The position numbers and the translations under genes are program-made. Of a stretch of 64,000 nucleotides of DNA, positions 6,609 through 15,160 are shown in pieces. Positions within the stretch are counted from its first letter, which is position 1. Each line of letters opens with the position of its first letter. Source of the stretch: an uncultured Methylibium sp. (GTDB lineage: Bacteria > Pseudomonadota > Gammaproteobacteria > Burkholderiales > Burkholderiaceae_C); assembly GCF_902826655.1 (NCBI RefSeq), contig NZ_CADEFR010000015.1, positions 1 through 64,000 of the forward strand, written 5' to 3'. The notes below the pieces were generated by a model. It searched no databases, had not been told where the DNA came from, and saw only the letters and a list, made by a program, of their open reading frames with translations.

Positions 6609-9584
6609 GTGGATCAGAGATTCATGGACATCACCGCCACGCACTGGCCCCGCCTGTCGGCCCTGCTCGACGAGGCCTTCGACCTCGACGCCGGCGCGCG
6701 CGCGGCCTGGCTGGCCCGGCAGGCGCGCACCCACCCGGACCTGGCGCCCGCGCTGCACCGCCTGCTTGCCGCGCACGCGACGAGCGAGACGACCGACCTG
6801 CTGGCCCGCCTGCCGACGCTCGATGGCCATCCGCCGGCGCCGGCCGATCACGACACGCTGCGGCCGGGCGCGCGCATCGGTCCGTACCGCCTGCTGCGCG
6901 AGCTGGGCAGCGGCGGCATGGCCGACGTCTGGCTGGCCGAGCGCGCCGACGGCGCGTTCTCGCGCGACGTCGCCCTCAAGCTGCCGCGACTCAGTCGCCT
7001 GCGCCGCGACCTCGCGCTGCGCTTCGTGCGCGAGCGCGACATCCTGGCGCGGCTGGAGCACCCGCACATCGCGCGGCTCTACGACGCCGGCGTCGACGGC
7101 GACGGTCTGCCCTGGCTGGCGATGGAGTTCGTCGACGGCCAGGCGATCGGTGCGCACTGCGACCGCCTGCGCCTGGACCTGCGCGCGCGGCTGGCACTGT
7201 TCGCGCAGGTGCTGGAGGCGGTGCAGTACGCGCATGCGCACCTGGTGATCCACCGCGACCTGAAGCCATCCAACATCCTGGTCAGCGCCGACGGCCGGGT
7301 GCGCCTGCTCGACTTCGGCATCGCCAAGCTGCTGGCCGACGACGAGCAGGCGCACGAGACCCAGCTCACCGAACTGTCGGGCCGCGCGCTGACGCCCGAC
7401 TACGCGAGCCCCGAGCAGATCCAGGGCCGGCCACTGACGATCGCCAGCGACATCTACTCGCTGGGCGTCGTGCTGTTCGAGCTGCTGGCCGGCCGTCGGC
7501 CCTACCGCCTGAAGCTCGACTCGGTGGCCCAGCTCGAGCAGGCCATCGTCTCGGTCGACCCGCCGCGGCCGAGCAGCGTCGTCGACGCCGCCGCCGCCGA
7601 GGCGCGCCGCAGCAGCGCGCCCCGCCTGGCACGCGCGCTCGCCGGCGACCTGGACACCGTGGTGCTGAAGGCGCTGGCCCGGTCGCCGACCGGGCGCTAC
7701 GCGACGATCGCCGCGTTCGCGCAGGACCTCGAGCGCCATCTGGCCGGCGAGCCGGTCCTTGCGCGGGCGCCGTCGTGGATCGATCGCGCCCGGCGCTTCG
7801 GCGTTCGCCACCGGCTCGCCGTCACGGCAGCGGCGACGGTGACAGTGGCGCTGCTCGCGGCCGCGACCGTCTCGCTGCGGCAGGCGCAGCACGCGCGCGA
7901 GCAGGCCGCGCGTGCCGAGGAGGTCAAGCAGTTCGTCGTCGACATCTTCCGCGGCGCCGACCCCGGCGCCGGCAGCGACCGGCGCACCACCGGCGTCGAG
8001 CTGCTGCGGCAGGCGCGCCGGCGGCTCGACGCCGCGCCGTTGCGCGACGAGGCCGTGCGCGTCGAGCTGCTGACGACGATCGGCTCGGGGCTGTCGGGTC
8101 TCGGCGAGACGGCCCTGGCCGAGACGGTGCTGGCCGAGGCCGCTCAGCGCGCGGCCGCGCTGGACGACGGGCATCCGGTCGCGGCGACCGCGCGCGCGCA
8201 GTACGGCCAGGTGCTGCTGGAGTCGCGCGAGCCGGGCCGGGCCGCGCCGCTGCTCGAAACCGCCGAACGCGTATTCCGCCAGCGCGACGACCGCGCACGG
8301 CTGTCCGAGGTGTTGCGAGGACGCGCCGTGCTGCGCTCGCACGAAGGCCGGCTGCAGGACGCCATCGCCCTGGCCCGCGAGGCAGTGCAGGTCGCCGACG
8401 GACAGCGCGCGCCGGTCGACCTGCGGGTGCAGGTCGACGCCTGCTACATCCTCGCGGCGCTGCTGCAGACGGCGCAGCAGCCCGGCGCGCTCGACGCGGC
8501 GGCGCGTGCCCATGCGCTGGCGCAGCAGCTGTTCGGCGACCGCCCCACCGCACTCGGCCTGACGATCCGCAGCAAGCACGCGATGCTGCGCGCCCAGGGC
8601 GACGAGGTCGCAGCCGCGGTGGCCGAGTTCGTCGAGATCACGCGCCTGCACGTCGAGATGCTCGGACCCGATCACCCGGTCGTCGCCGACGATCTGAAGA
8701 ACCTGGGCGTGCTGCAGCGCCGCCTCGGCGATCCGCGGGGCGCGATCGCCAGCTTCCGGGAGGAACTGCGCATCCGCCAGCTCACGGCGGCCGAGGGTCG
8801 CTCGGTCGCCGTCGCGGTGGCGCGCACCAGCCTGTCCGGCGCGCTGTTGCTCGGCGGGTCCTACGAAGAGGCGCTGGCCGAGGTGCGCGAGGCGATGCGC
8901 GTCTACGTCGCGCTGTTCGATGCGGACCATGCCGATGCGCGTGCCGCCCGCGCGGCCGAAGGCCTGGTGCTGGCCCGCCTGGGCCGCCTCGACGAGGCCG
9001 AGGCCGCCTTCGCCGCGGTGCTGGCGCGGCCCCACGGCAGTCCGGTCGAGGCCGCGATGGTGCGCGGGCGGCTCGCCATCCTGCGCACCGCGCAGGGTCG
9101 CCACGCCGAGGCCGCCGATCTGCTGGAACAGGCCGCCGCCTTCTACACCGGCGCGCCCTGGGCGCGCGCGCGACTGCAGGCCGAGCGGGCGCGCGCGCTG
9201 CTGCTGTCCGGGCAGCCGGCCGAGGCGCTGCAGATCCTGCAGGCCTCGCGCGCGGTGCTGGCGCGCATCCAGGTCGCCGCCTCGCCCGACCTGGCCGAGA
9301 TCGATCTCGATGTCGCGCGTGCCCAGCTCGCGCTGGGTCGGCCGGTCGAGGCGGCGGTTGCCGCCGCGGCCGCGGCGACGACCTGGAGCGGCTTCGACGG
9401 GCGCCGTCGCGATGCCGGCACCGCCGGCCTGTGGCTGGCCCGGGCGCTGGCCGCTTCCGGCCGGCACGCCGACGCGGCAGCGGCCGCACGCCGCGCCGAA
9501 GCGGCGCTCGCCGGCAGCAGCCGACCGGCCGACCGCGAGCTGCTGCGGGAGACGCGGCGGCTCCTGGCAGCCGCCTCTCCCTAG
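6609..9584 (+). CDS. Transmembrane Ser/Thr protein kinase with TPR domain
   Basis: A 991-residue Hanks-type kinase. The kinase domain is about residues 90-375, with the glycine loop GSGGMADVW (from G100), the VALK lysine near 124, HRDLKPSN near 215 and LDFGIAKL; all key residues are intact. An Ala/Val/Leu-rich transmembrane helix lies at about 402-422. The roughly 570-residue C-terminal part is helical and tetratricopeptide-like, rich in A-x-x-L/Y-x-x-A spacing, and is probably extracytoplasmic. It lies 36 nt downstream of the ECF sigma factor. The natural inference is that the TPR part senses a signal and the kinase phosphorylates the sigma factor. The start is GTG at 6609; ATG at 6624 is an alternative. 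Confidence 0.93.
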   Translation: MDQRFMDITATHWPRLSALLDEAFDLDAGARAAWLARQARTHPDLAPALHRLLAAHATSETTDLLARLPTLDGHPPAPADHDTLRPGARIGPYRLLRELGSGGMADVWLAERADGAFSRDVALKLPRLSRLRRDLALRFVRERDILARLEHPHIARLYDAGVDGDGLPWLAMEFVDGQAIGAHCDRLRLDLRARLALFAQVLEAVQYAHAHLVIHRDLKPSNILVSADGRVRLLDFGIAKLLADDEQAHETQLTELSGRALTPDYASPEQIQGRPLTIASDIYSLGVVLFELLAGRRPYRLKLDSVAQLEQAIVSVDPPRPSSVVDAAAAEARRSSAPRLARALAGDLDTVVLKALARSPTGRYATIAAFAQDLERHLAGEPVLARAPSWIDRARRFGVRHRLAVTAAATVTVALLAAATVSLRQAQHAREQAARAEEVKQFVVDIFRGADPGAGSDRRTTGVELLRQARRRLDAAPLRDEAVRVELLTTIGSGLSGLGETALAETVLAEAAQRAAALDDGHPVAATARAQYGQVLLESREPGRAAPLLETAERVFRQRDDRARLSEVLRGRAVLRSHEGRLQDAIALAREAVQVADGQRAPVDLRVQVDACYILAALLQTAQQPGALDAAARAHALAQQLFGDRPTALGLTIRSKHAMLRAQGDEVAAAVAEFVEITRLHVEMLGPDHPVVADDLKNLGVLQRRLGDPRGAIASFREELRIRQLTAAEGRSVAVAVARTSLSGALLLGGSYEEALAEVREAMRVYVALFDADHADARAARAAEGLVLARLGRLDEAEAAFAAVLARPHGSPVEAAMVRGRLAILRTAQGRHAEAADLLEQAAAFYTGAPWARARLQAERARALLLSGQPAEALQILQASRAVLARIQVAASPDLAEIDLDVARAQLALGRPVEAAVAAAAAATTWSGFDGRRRDAGTAGLWLARALAASGRHADAAAAARRAEAALAGSSRPADRELLRETRRLLAAASP

Positions 9585-9683
9585 AAGCGATCGTCCGCGC
9601 TGGCCGGTTCGGCACCGGCGCCCCGTTCGTCCACCTGCCAGCCGGTGATCGGCTGCGCATCCCTCGACGAACCGGAGCCCAAG

Positions 9684-10064
9684 ATGAAGCACCTGTCCCA
9701 CGCCGCGATCGCGGCCTGCCTGCTGTCGAACACCGCCTGCGGTGGCGGTGACCATCTCCTGCCCCCCGCGGAAACCACGGCGGCGCCCGCGACCGTCCGG
9801 CTGCGCGGCTGCGTCGTGGCCGGCTGGCTGACGCCGCGCGCCGGCGTGCCCGTGTCGGCCCGCACGACCGATGGTCGACTGCTCGATCGCAGCAGCAGCG
9901 ACCGCGACGGCATCTTCACCTTGCGCCTGCCGGCGCGGCAGACCATCGCGCTCGGCCTCGACACCGGGGGCGGCGAGCCGCTGCTCATGACCGTCGGCAG
10001 CAGCGACGGCTGGGTCGGTGGCTGCCTGCGCGAGAGCGGGCCGGTCCACGACTACCAGGGATGA
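9684..10064 (+). CDS. Small secreted or lipoprotein with carboxypeptidase-regulatory-like fold
   Basis: A 126-residue exported protein. The N-terminus is a signal sequence with NTAC at 16-19 followed by GGG, probably a lipoprotein processing site, although the -3 residue (Asn) is not canonical. The remainder (LRGCVVAGWLTPRAGVPV, DGIFTLRLP, GEPLLMTV) has the beta-rich pattern of carboxypeptidase regulatory-like or transthyretin-like domains. ATG at 9684 is supported by a GGAG 6 nt upstream. It lies 99 nt after the kinase gene and may share its transcript. Function unknown; an envelope ligand or substrate of the ECF/kinase system is only a guess. Confidence 0.65.
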   Translation: MKHLSHAAIAACLLSNTACGGGDHLLPPAETTAAPATVRLRGCVVAGWLTPRAGVPVSARTTDGRLLDRSSSDRDGIFTLRLPARQTIALGLDTGGGEPLLMTVGSSDGWVGGCLRESGPVHDYQG

Positions 10065-10068
10065 GGCG

Positions 10069-10485
10069 ATGACGGACCTCAGCTGGATCGGGCCGGCCTT
10101 CGCGCTGGCCAACAGCCTGCGGGCACTGTCCTTCGTGCCGCAGATCCTGGCGGTCGCGCGCAGCACCGACGGCGCACGCGACATCGCGCTGGTGACCTGG
10201 AGCATCTGGACCGCGACCAACCTGCTGGGCGTCGCCTACGGTGCCGTGGTGGCGGCCGACGGCCTGCTGGCGCTGTCGTTCGCAGCCTCGGCGCTGGCCT
10301 GCGGCCTGACGATCGCGCTGACGGTGGTCAAGCGCCTGCGCTTCGGCGCGCTCAGCCCGAGGCCGGCTCCGGATAGCGCACCGACACGACCTCCAGCAGT
10401 TGCGGCCCGGCCGGCGTCTGCAGCGTCACCTCGTCGCCTTCGCGCGCCTTCAGCAGCGCGCGCGCGACCGGCGACACCCAGCTGA
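10069..10485 (+). CDS. PQ-loop / SemiSWEET-like membrane protein
   Basis: A 138-residue protein whose first 95 residues contain three membrane helices: about 6-26 ending in FVPQ, about 40-62 (TWSIWTATNLLG) and about 64-90. The PQ motif after a Ser-Phe pair and the three-helix size fit SemiSWEET or PQ-loop transporters, which dimerise to move small solutes such as sugars. The remaining 43 residues are a low-complexity Ala/Pro/Arg tail. They are encoded on the strand opposite the last 134 nt of greB, so they look like read-through rather than a domain. The start ATG at 10069 is 5 nt after the preceding stop, so translation is probably coupled. The substrate is unknown. Confidence 0.7.
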   Translation: MTDLSWIGPAFALANSLRALSFVPQILAVARSTDGARDIALVTWSIWTATNLLGVAYGAVVAADGLLALSFAASALACGLTIALTVVKRLRFGALSPRPAPDSAPTRPPAVAARPASAASPRRLRAPSAARARPATPS

Positions 10486-10921
10486 CCTCGCCCTGCAGGT
10501 TGTCGGCCTCGTCGATGCCCTTGATCGTGATCGTGCGCTCCGTGCCGTCGGTCGTGGCGTAGGTGACCGTGGCGCCGAAGAAGATCTGGTCGTTGCCGTG
10601 GTGCAGGCTGGGGTCGGCGACCTCGGCGATCTCGAGCCGCTTGGTCAGGAAGCGGATGCGGCGGTCGATCTCGCGCAGGCGCTTCTTGCCGTAGAGGTAG
10701 TCGCCGTTCTCCGAGCGGTCGCCGTTCTTCGCGGCCCAGGACACGATCTCGACGACCTTGGGGCGCTCGTCGTCGATCAACCCCAGCAGCTCGGCGCGCA
10801 ACCGCGCGTAGCCGGCCGGCGTGATGTAGTTCTTGCCGCCGGCGGGCAGCGGCGGCAGGCCGGTGTCCTCGTCGCCGTCGTCGACATCGCCGTCGCTCTC
10901 CTTGGTGAAAGCCTTGTTCAT
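10352..10921 (-). CDS. greB: Transcription elongation factor GreB
   Basis: A 189-residue GreA/GreB factor that rescues backtracked RNA polymerase by stimulating transcript cleavage. The N-terminal coiled coil includes YITPAGYARLRAEL, the acidic tip region and the GreB-type WAAKNGDRSENGDYLYGKKRLREIDRRI block. The C-terminal FKBP-like domain includes FFGATVTYA and VSPVARALLKAREGDEV. Residues 1-30 (MNKAFTKESDGDVDDGDED) form the acidic extension common in Burkholderiales GreB. The start was taken at 10921 because a -10-like CAAAAT ends 7 nt before it; an upstream in-frame ATG at 10930 is less likely. Its 3' end overlaps the convergent PQ-loop gene by 134 nt. Confidence 0.95.
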   Translation of the reverse strand: MNKAFTKESDGDVDDGDEDTGLPPLPAGGKNYITPAGYARLRAELLGLIDDERPKVVEIVSWAAKNGDRSENGDYLYGKKRLREIDRRIRFLTKRLEIAEVADPSLHHGNDQIFFGATVTYATTDGTERTITIKGIDEADNLQGEVSWVSPVARALLKAREGDEVTLQTPAGPQLLEVVSVRYPEPASG

Positions 10922-10928
10922 GATTGCC

Positions 10929-10934
10929 ATTTTG
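10929..10934 (-). promoter_or_regulatory. -10-like hexamer of greB
   Basis: CAAAAT on the minus strand ends 7 nt before the greB ATG at 10921, with no Shine-Dalgarno between. It predicts a leaderless transcript. No -35 is recognisable. Confidence 0.45.
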
Positions 10935-10951
10935 GCGCCCGGTGGCCGCGT

Positions 10952-10957
10952 TACAGT
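10952..10957 (+). promoter_or_regulatory. -10-like hexamer of the DUF2946 gene
   Basis: TACAGT ends 7 nt before the GTG at 10965. No ribosome-binding site lies between, so the mRNA may be leaderless. It is divergent from the greB promoter 18 bp away. Confidence 0.4.
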
Positions 10958-10964
10958 CGCGCCC

Positions 10965-11336
10965 GTGCTGACCGTGCGCCATCGCCTGCCCTGGATCGCC
11001 CGCCTCGCCCTCGTGGCGACGCTGGCGCTCGCGCTGCTGCCGACGCTGTCGCGCGCGATGGCCGCCGGCGATGCCAGCGGGCCCTGGGCCGAGATCTGCT
11101 CGAGCACCGGCGTCAAGCCGCTGACCGACCCGACGCCGACCCAGGCCGCCGGCCACCTCGACCACTGCCCGCTCTGCACGCTGCAGGACGCGCTGCCGGG
11201 CCTGCCGGTGGTCGAGCACGCGGTGCAGTTTCCATCGGTCGAGGCCACGCCGACCTGGCGCCCGGTCCGTGTCGCGGCACCGGTCTCCGGGACCTGGCTC
11301 CGCGCCCAGCCGCGAGGTCCGCCCGCGCACGCCTGA
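10965..11336 (+). CDS. DUF2946-like small exported protein
   Basis: A 123-residue protein with an N-terminal membrane or signal helix (LALVATLALALLPTL) and a short cysteine-containing periplasmic part. It has C in EICSSTG and the motif HLDHCPLC, characteristic of DUF2946 proteins. The His/Cys motif suggests binding of a soft metal or haem; that is inference. The start is GTG at 10965 (GTG at 10974 is also possible). It is the first gene of a probable operon with the PepSY and TonB-receptor genes; DUF2946 genes often accompany such receptors. The gap to the PepSY gene is 87 nt. Confidence 0.75.
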   Translation: MLTVRHRLPWIARLALVATLALALLPTLSRAMAAGDASGPWAEICSSTGVKPLTDPTPTQAAGHLDHCPLCTLQDALPGLPVVEHAVQFPSVEATPTWRPVRVAAPVSGTWLRAQPRGPPAHA

Positions 11337-11423
11337 AGACCCGCCCACGGCCCGCTCGCGCTTCGTCGCGACGACCGTGACCGCAGCGCGCGCCCGCCCG
11401 GCGCCGCCTCTTCAGGATCCGCC

Positions 11424-12758
11424 ATGTCCGAGATCGACACCCCCGGTGCGCCCGCCTCGCGCGCCGGATCCGCCTTGCAGCGGGTGTTCTGGCGACTGCA
11501 CTTCTGGGCCGGTCTGCTGACCGCGCCGCTGGTGCTGTTCGCCGCGTTCACCGGCCTGCTCTACGTCTTCACGCCGCAGATCGAGGCGAGGCTGCACGCC
11601 GGTGTCGACCGCGTGCCGGCCGGCACGAGCATCGCACAGCTCGACGCTCAGGTCGCCGCCGCGCGTGCCGCGCAGCCCGGTTGGTCGGTGCGCAGCGTGC
11701 TCGTCACGCCCACGCCCGGCGCCACCACCCAGGTGCTGCTGGCCCCGCCCGCCGGTCCCGGTGCGCATGCCGGCCACGCAGGCGGCCACGACCCCGGCCT
11801 GCCGCGCGGCCGCATCGTCTACGTCGATCCGGCCACGGCGCGCGTCGTCGGCAGCCTCGCCGAGATGGAGCGCTTCGGCACCTGGGCCAAGAAGCTGCAC
11901 TCGAGTGCCCTGCAGGGCCAGGCCTGGCGCTGGCCGATCGAGCTGGCGGCGAGCTGGATGCTGCTGATGCTGGCCACCGGCGTCGCGATGTGGTGGGCGC
12001 GCCGGCCGCTCGCGGGCGGCAGCGGCCGCGCGCGCTGGCGCCGCTGGCACGCCCGGGTCGGCATCGTGGCGGGCGGGCTGCTGGCGGTGGTGTTGCTGAC
12101 CGGGCTCACGTGGTCGGGCCAGGCAGGCGAGCGCTTCCGCGCTGCGCAGCGCGCGCTCGACCAGTCCAGCCCGCAGCCGCCGCGCGACTTGCGCTCGGCA
12201 GCACGTGGCGACACCGATCCGCTGGCCATGCAGGCCATCCTGGAGCGCGCCCGCGCCGAACTGCCGTCCGATCTGCCGCTGCTGCTGGCGCCGCCGCGCC
12301 CACCCGACGGCGTGTGGCGCATCGACGTGCAGGCCGGCAGCCGCCCCACCGCTCGCGCGACGCTGGCGCTCGACGCCGGCGACGGCCGCGTGCTCTACCG
12401 CAGCGGCTGGGACGAGCTGCCGCTGCTGGCACGCGCCACGGCGATCGGCATCCCCCTGCATCGCGGCGAATTCGGCGGGTGGAACCAGGCGCTGCTGGTC
12501 GTCGTCGCGCTGGCGGCCATCTTCTCGGTGGTGTCCGGCGTCTCGATGTGGTGGCTGCGGCGGCCGGCCGGCCGCTGGGGCGCACCGCCGGTCGGCGCTG
12601 CCCAATGGCGCTCGGTACCCGTGGGACTGTGGGCGCTGGCCGCCTTGCTGGCCTGGGCCCTGCCGGTCTTCGGCGTCAGCGTGCTGGTCTTTGCCGCCCT
12701 CGAACTGATCGTGGCCGCTTCGCGGCGGCTGCGCCTTCCTCCTCCTGCCGCGGCTTGA
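11424..12758 (+). CDS. PepSY-associated transmembrane protein (iron or metal uptake type)
   Basis: A 444-residue inner-membrane protein of the PepSY-TM family. Helices are seen at about 27-50 (LHFWAGLLTAPLVLFAAFTGLLY), 172-190, 215-235, 352-375 and 396-430. The typical WRLHFWAGL start, FTPQIE after helix 1, and the WLRRPAGRWG loop match PepSY proteins next to siderophore or metal receptors, which are thought to act as inner-membrane reductases. A His-rich stretch (HAGHAGGHD, about 113-121) could bind metal. It sits 40 nt upstream of a TonB-dependent receptor, supporting a shared uptake role. The substrate is not shown. Confidence 0.88.
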   Translation: MSEIDTPGAPASRAGSALQRVFWRLHFWAGLLTAPLVLFAAFTGLLYVFTPQIEARLHAGVDRVPAGTSIAQLDAQVAAARAAQPGWSVRSVLVTPTPGATTQVLLAPPAGPGAHAGHAGGHDPGLPRGRIVYVDPATARVVGSLAEMERFGTWAKKLHSSALQGQAWRWPIELAASWMLLMLATGVAMWWARRPLAGGSGRARWRRWHARVGIVAGGLLAVVLLTGLTWSGQAGERFRAAQRALDQSSPQPPRDLRSAARGDTDPLAMQAILERARAELPSDLPLLLAPPRPPDGVWRIDVQAGSRPTARATLALDAGDGRVLYRSGWDELPLLARATAIGIPLHRGEFGGWNQALLVVVALAAIFSVVSGVSMWWLRRPAGRWGAPPVGAAQWRSVPVGLWALAALLAWALPVFGVSVLVFAALELIVAASRRLRLPPPAAA

Positions 12759-12798
12759 GCCGGGTGCTCGCCGCGGCATCATCAAGAAAGACATCGAC

Positions 12799-15111
12799 AT
12801 GAACCCCACGACTCCCCTGCGGCCGACGCGACTCGCGGCCGCCCTGCTCCCGCTGCTGTCCGGCGTCGCCGGCGCCCAGGAGACCTCGCCCCCGCTGTGG
12901 GTCGCCACCCACGACGAGCGCGTGCTCGAGCGCGTCACCGTCACCGGCTCGCGACCCAGCACGCTGCCGCTGGAGATCCCGACCACCACCGAAGGCGTGA
13001 GCGCGCAGAAGATCGAGCGCGGCGTCAACGCGACCGATTCGTCCGACGCGCTGAAGTACCTGCCCAGCCTCAACGTGCGCAAGCGCCACATCGGCGACTA
13101 CGACCACGCGGTGCTCGCGACGCGCGCCTCGGGCACCGGCAACAGCGCGCGCTCGCTGGTCTATGCCGACGGCATCCTGCTGTCCAACCTGCTGGGCAAC
13201 GGCGCCGAGTTCACGCCGCGCTGGGGCCTGGTCGCGCCCGAGGAGATCGAGCGCGTCGACGTGCTCTACGGCCCGTTCTCGGCCGCCTATCCGGGCAACT
13301 CGGCCGGCGCCATCGTCGACTACGTGACGCGCATGCCCGACCGCCTGGAGGCCCACGTCAAGCTGCAGGGCTTCACGCAGGACTACAAGCTCTACCGCAC
13401 CGACGACCGCTACTCGGGCAGCAACGCGATGGCCACGCTGGGCAGCCGCAGCGGCGCCTTCGCGTGGTGGCTCAGCCTCAACCGCCTGCACAGCGACGGC
13501 CAGCCGCTGGTCATCGCGCGCCAGGCCGTGCCGGCGGCCACCAGCGGTGCGGGCACGCCGGTGAGCGGCGCGGTCCCGGGTCGCGATCACTTCGGCAACC
13601 CGGTGATGAACCTCGGCTCGACCGCGCAGACCGACACGCGCCAGGACCTGGCGCGCATCAAGCTCGCCTGGGACCTGAGCCCGACGCTGCGCGCCAGCTA
13701 CTCGCTCGCGCGCTGGGGCAACGACACCGAGCGCCGCGTCGAGAGCTTCCTGCGCGACGCCGCCGGCAACCCGGTCTACAGCGGCACGGTCAACATCGAC
13801 GGCCGCGCCTACACGCTGCCGGCCGCCTTCTTCGCGCCCAGCCGCGGCGACTTCGAGCACCTTGCCCACGGCCTCACGCTCAAGAGCCACACGCGCGGCA
13901 CGTGGGACTGGCAGCTCGCCGCGAGCCTGTACGACTACGCGCGCGACCAGGTGCGCACGCCGACGGTCGCGCCGCCGGGGTCCTTCGACGGTGGTGCCGG
14001 CCGCATCGTCGACCAGGCCGGCACCGGCTGGAACACGCTGGCCGCCAAGGGCATCTGGCGCCCCGAGGGATCGGACGGCGCGCACGTGGCCGAGTTCGGC
14101 CTGCAGCGCGACGCCTTCCAGCTGCGCCGGCTCGAGTCGACCACCAGCGACTGGCGCGGCGGCACGCCCACGGCGACCGCGGCGGCCTTCCGCGGCGACA
14201 CCCAGCTCACCAGCCTGTGGGCCCAGGACGCCTGGCGCTTCGCGCCGGCCTGGCGCAGCGTGCTGGGCCTGCGCGTCGAGCGCTGGCAGGCCGACAACGG
14301 CCAGCGCGTGGTGGGCGCGGCCCGCCTGGACTACCCCGAGCGCCGCGAAACCCACGTCTCGCCGAAGGCCGCGCTCGCCTGGCAGGCCAGCGAGGACTGG
14401 ACGCTGAAGGCCTCGATCGGCCGTACGGTGCGCCTGCCCACGGTGAGCGAGCTCTACCAGGGCGGCATCAACACCACCACTGGCCAGGCGACGCTGAACG
14501 ACCCGAATCTCAAGCCGGAGAAGTCGCACACCACCGAGCTGACCGCCGAGCGCGAACTGGCCGACGGCCTGCTGCGCACGACGCTGTTCCACGAGCTGAC
14601 GCAGGACGCGCTCTACAGCCAGCTCAACGCCACCACCAACACCACCTTCGTGCAGAACGTCGACCGCGTCCGCACCACGGGGCTGGAGATCGCCTTCGAC
14701 CAGCGCAACGTCGGCCTGCGCGGCCTGGACCTGAACGCCAGCCTGACCTGGGCCGACTCGACGATCACCCGCAACGCGGCCAACCCGGCCTACGTCGGCA
14801 AGCGCCAGCCGCGCGTGCCCGAGTGGCGCGCCAGCGTGTGGGCGCTGTATGCCTTCGACGACCGCTGGTCCGGCAGCCTGGGCGCGCGCTACAGCGGCAC
14901 GCAGTACGGCCAGCTCGACAACAGCGACGTCAACGGCTTCGCCTACCAGGGCTTCAGCCGCTACTTCGTGGTCGACGCGCGGCTGCAGTTCCGCATCGAC
15001 CGGCAGTGGCAGCTGAGCCTGGGCGTCGACAACCTCGGCAACGAGAAGTACTGGGCCTTCCATCCCTACCCCCAACGGACTTTCCACGCCGAGCTGCGCT
15101 TCGACCTGTGA
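12799..15111 (+). CDS. TonB-dependent outer-membrane receptor
   Basis: A 770-residue receptor. The signal peptide ends AGA (residue 26). The plug domain follows, with VTVTGSRPS, DALKYLPSLNVRKR, ARSLVYADGILLSN and EEIERVDVLYGPFSAAYPGNS. The rest is a 22-strand barrel with the receptor box TDTRQDLARIKLAW, ASIGRTVRLPTVSELYQGG and a final LRFDL. Together with the preceding DUF2946 and PepSY genes it forms a TonB-powered uptake system, most likely for a metal chelate (iron or copper); the specificity is inferred from neighbours only. No Fur-box-like sequence was seen in front of the cluster. Confidence 0.93.
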   Translation: MNPTTPLRPTRLAAALLPLLSGVAGAQETSPPLWVATHDERVLERVTVTGSRPSTLPLEIPTTTEGVSAQKIERGVNATDSSDALKYLPSLNVRKRHIGDYDHAVLATRASGTGNSARSLVYADGILLSNLLGNGAEFTPRWGLVAPEEIERVDVLYGPFSAAYPGNSAGAIVDYVTRMPDRLEAHVKLQGFTQDYKLYRTDDRYSGSNAMATLGSRSGAFAWWLSLNRLHSDGQPLVIARQAVPAATSGAGTPVSGAVPGRDHFGNPVMNLGSTAQTDTRQDLARIKLAWDLSPTLRASYSLARWGNDTERRVESFLRDAAGNPVYSGTVNIDGRAYTLPAAFFAPSRGDFEHLAHGLTLKSHTRGTWDWQLAASLYDYARDQVRTPTVAPPGSFDGGAGRIVDQAGTGWNTLAAKGIWRPEGSDGAHVAEFGLQRDAFQLRRLESTTSDWRGGTPTATAAAFRGDTQLTSLWAQDAWRFAPAWRSVLGLRVERWQADNGQRVVGAARLDYPERRETHVSPKAALAWQASEDWTLKASIGRTVRLPTVSELYQGGINTTTGQATLNDPNLKPEKSHTTELTAERELADGLLRTTLFHELTQDALYSQLNATTNTTFVQNVDRVRTTGLEIAFDQRNVGLRGLDLNASLTWADSTITRNAANPAYVGKRQPRVPEWRASVWALYAFDDRWSGSLGARYSGTQYGQLDNSDVNGFAYQGFSRYFVVDARLQFRIDRQWQLSLGVDNLGNEKYWAFHPYPQRTFHAELRFDL

Positions 15112-15160
15112 GGCGGCGGCTCACAATGTTCCCGCGCGCCGATGGCGCTGGGAGCGGGCC

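Noticed and set aside
5577..10220. Open frame of about 1,500 codons on the minus strand covering the ECF and kinase genes
   Set aside because: It is the high-GC shadow of the plus-strand ECF, kinase and lipoprotein genes; only its last 106 codons (5577-5897) have a signal peptide and a repeat pattern of their own.
12676..15087. 803-codon minus-strand frame opposite the TonB receptor
   Set aside because: No domain, valine/alanine/arginine-rich, fully antisense to a clear receptor gene.
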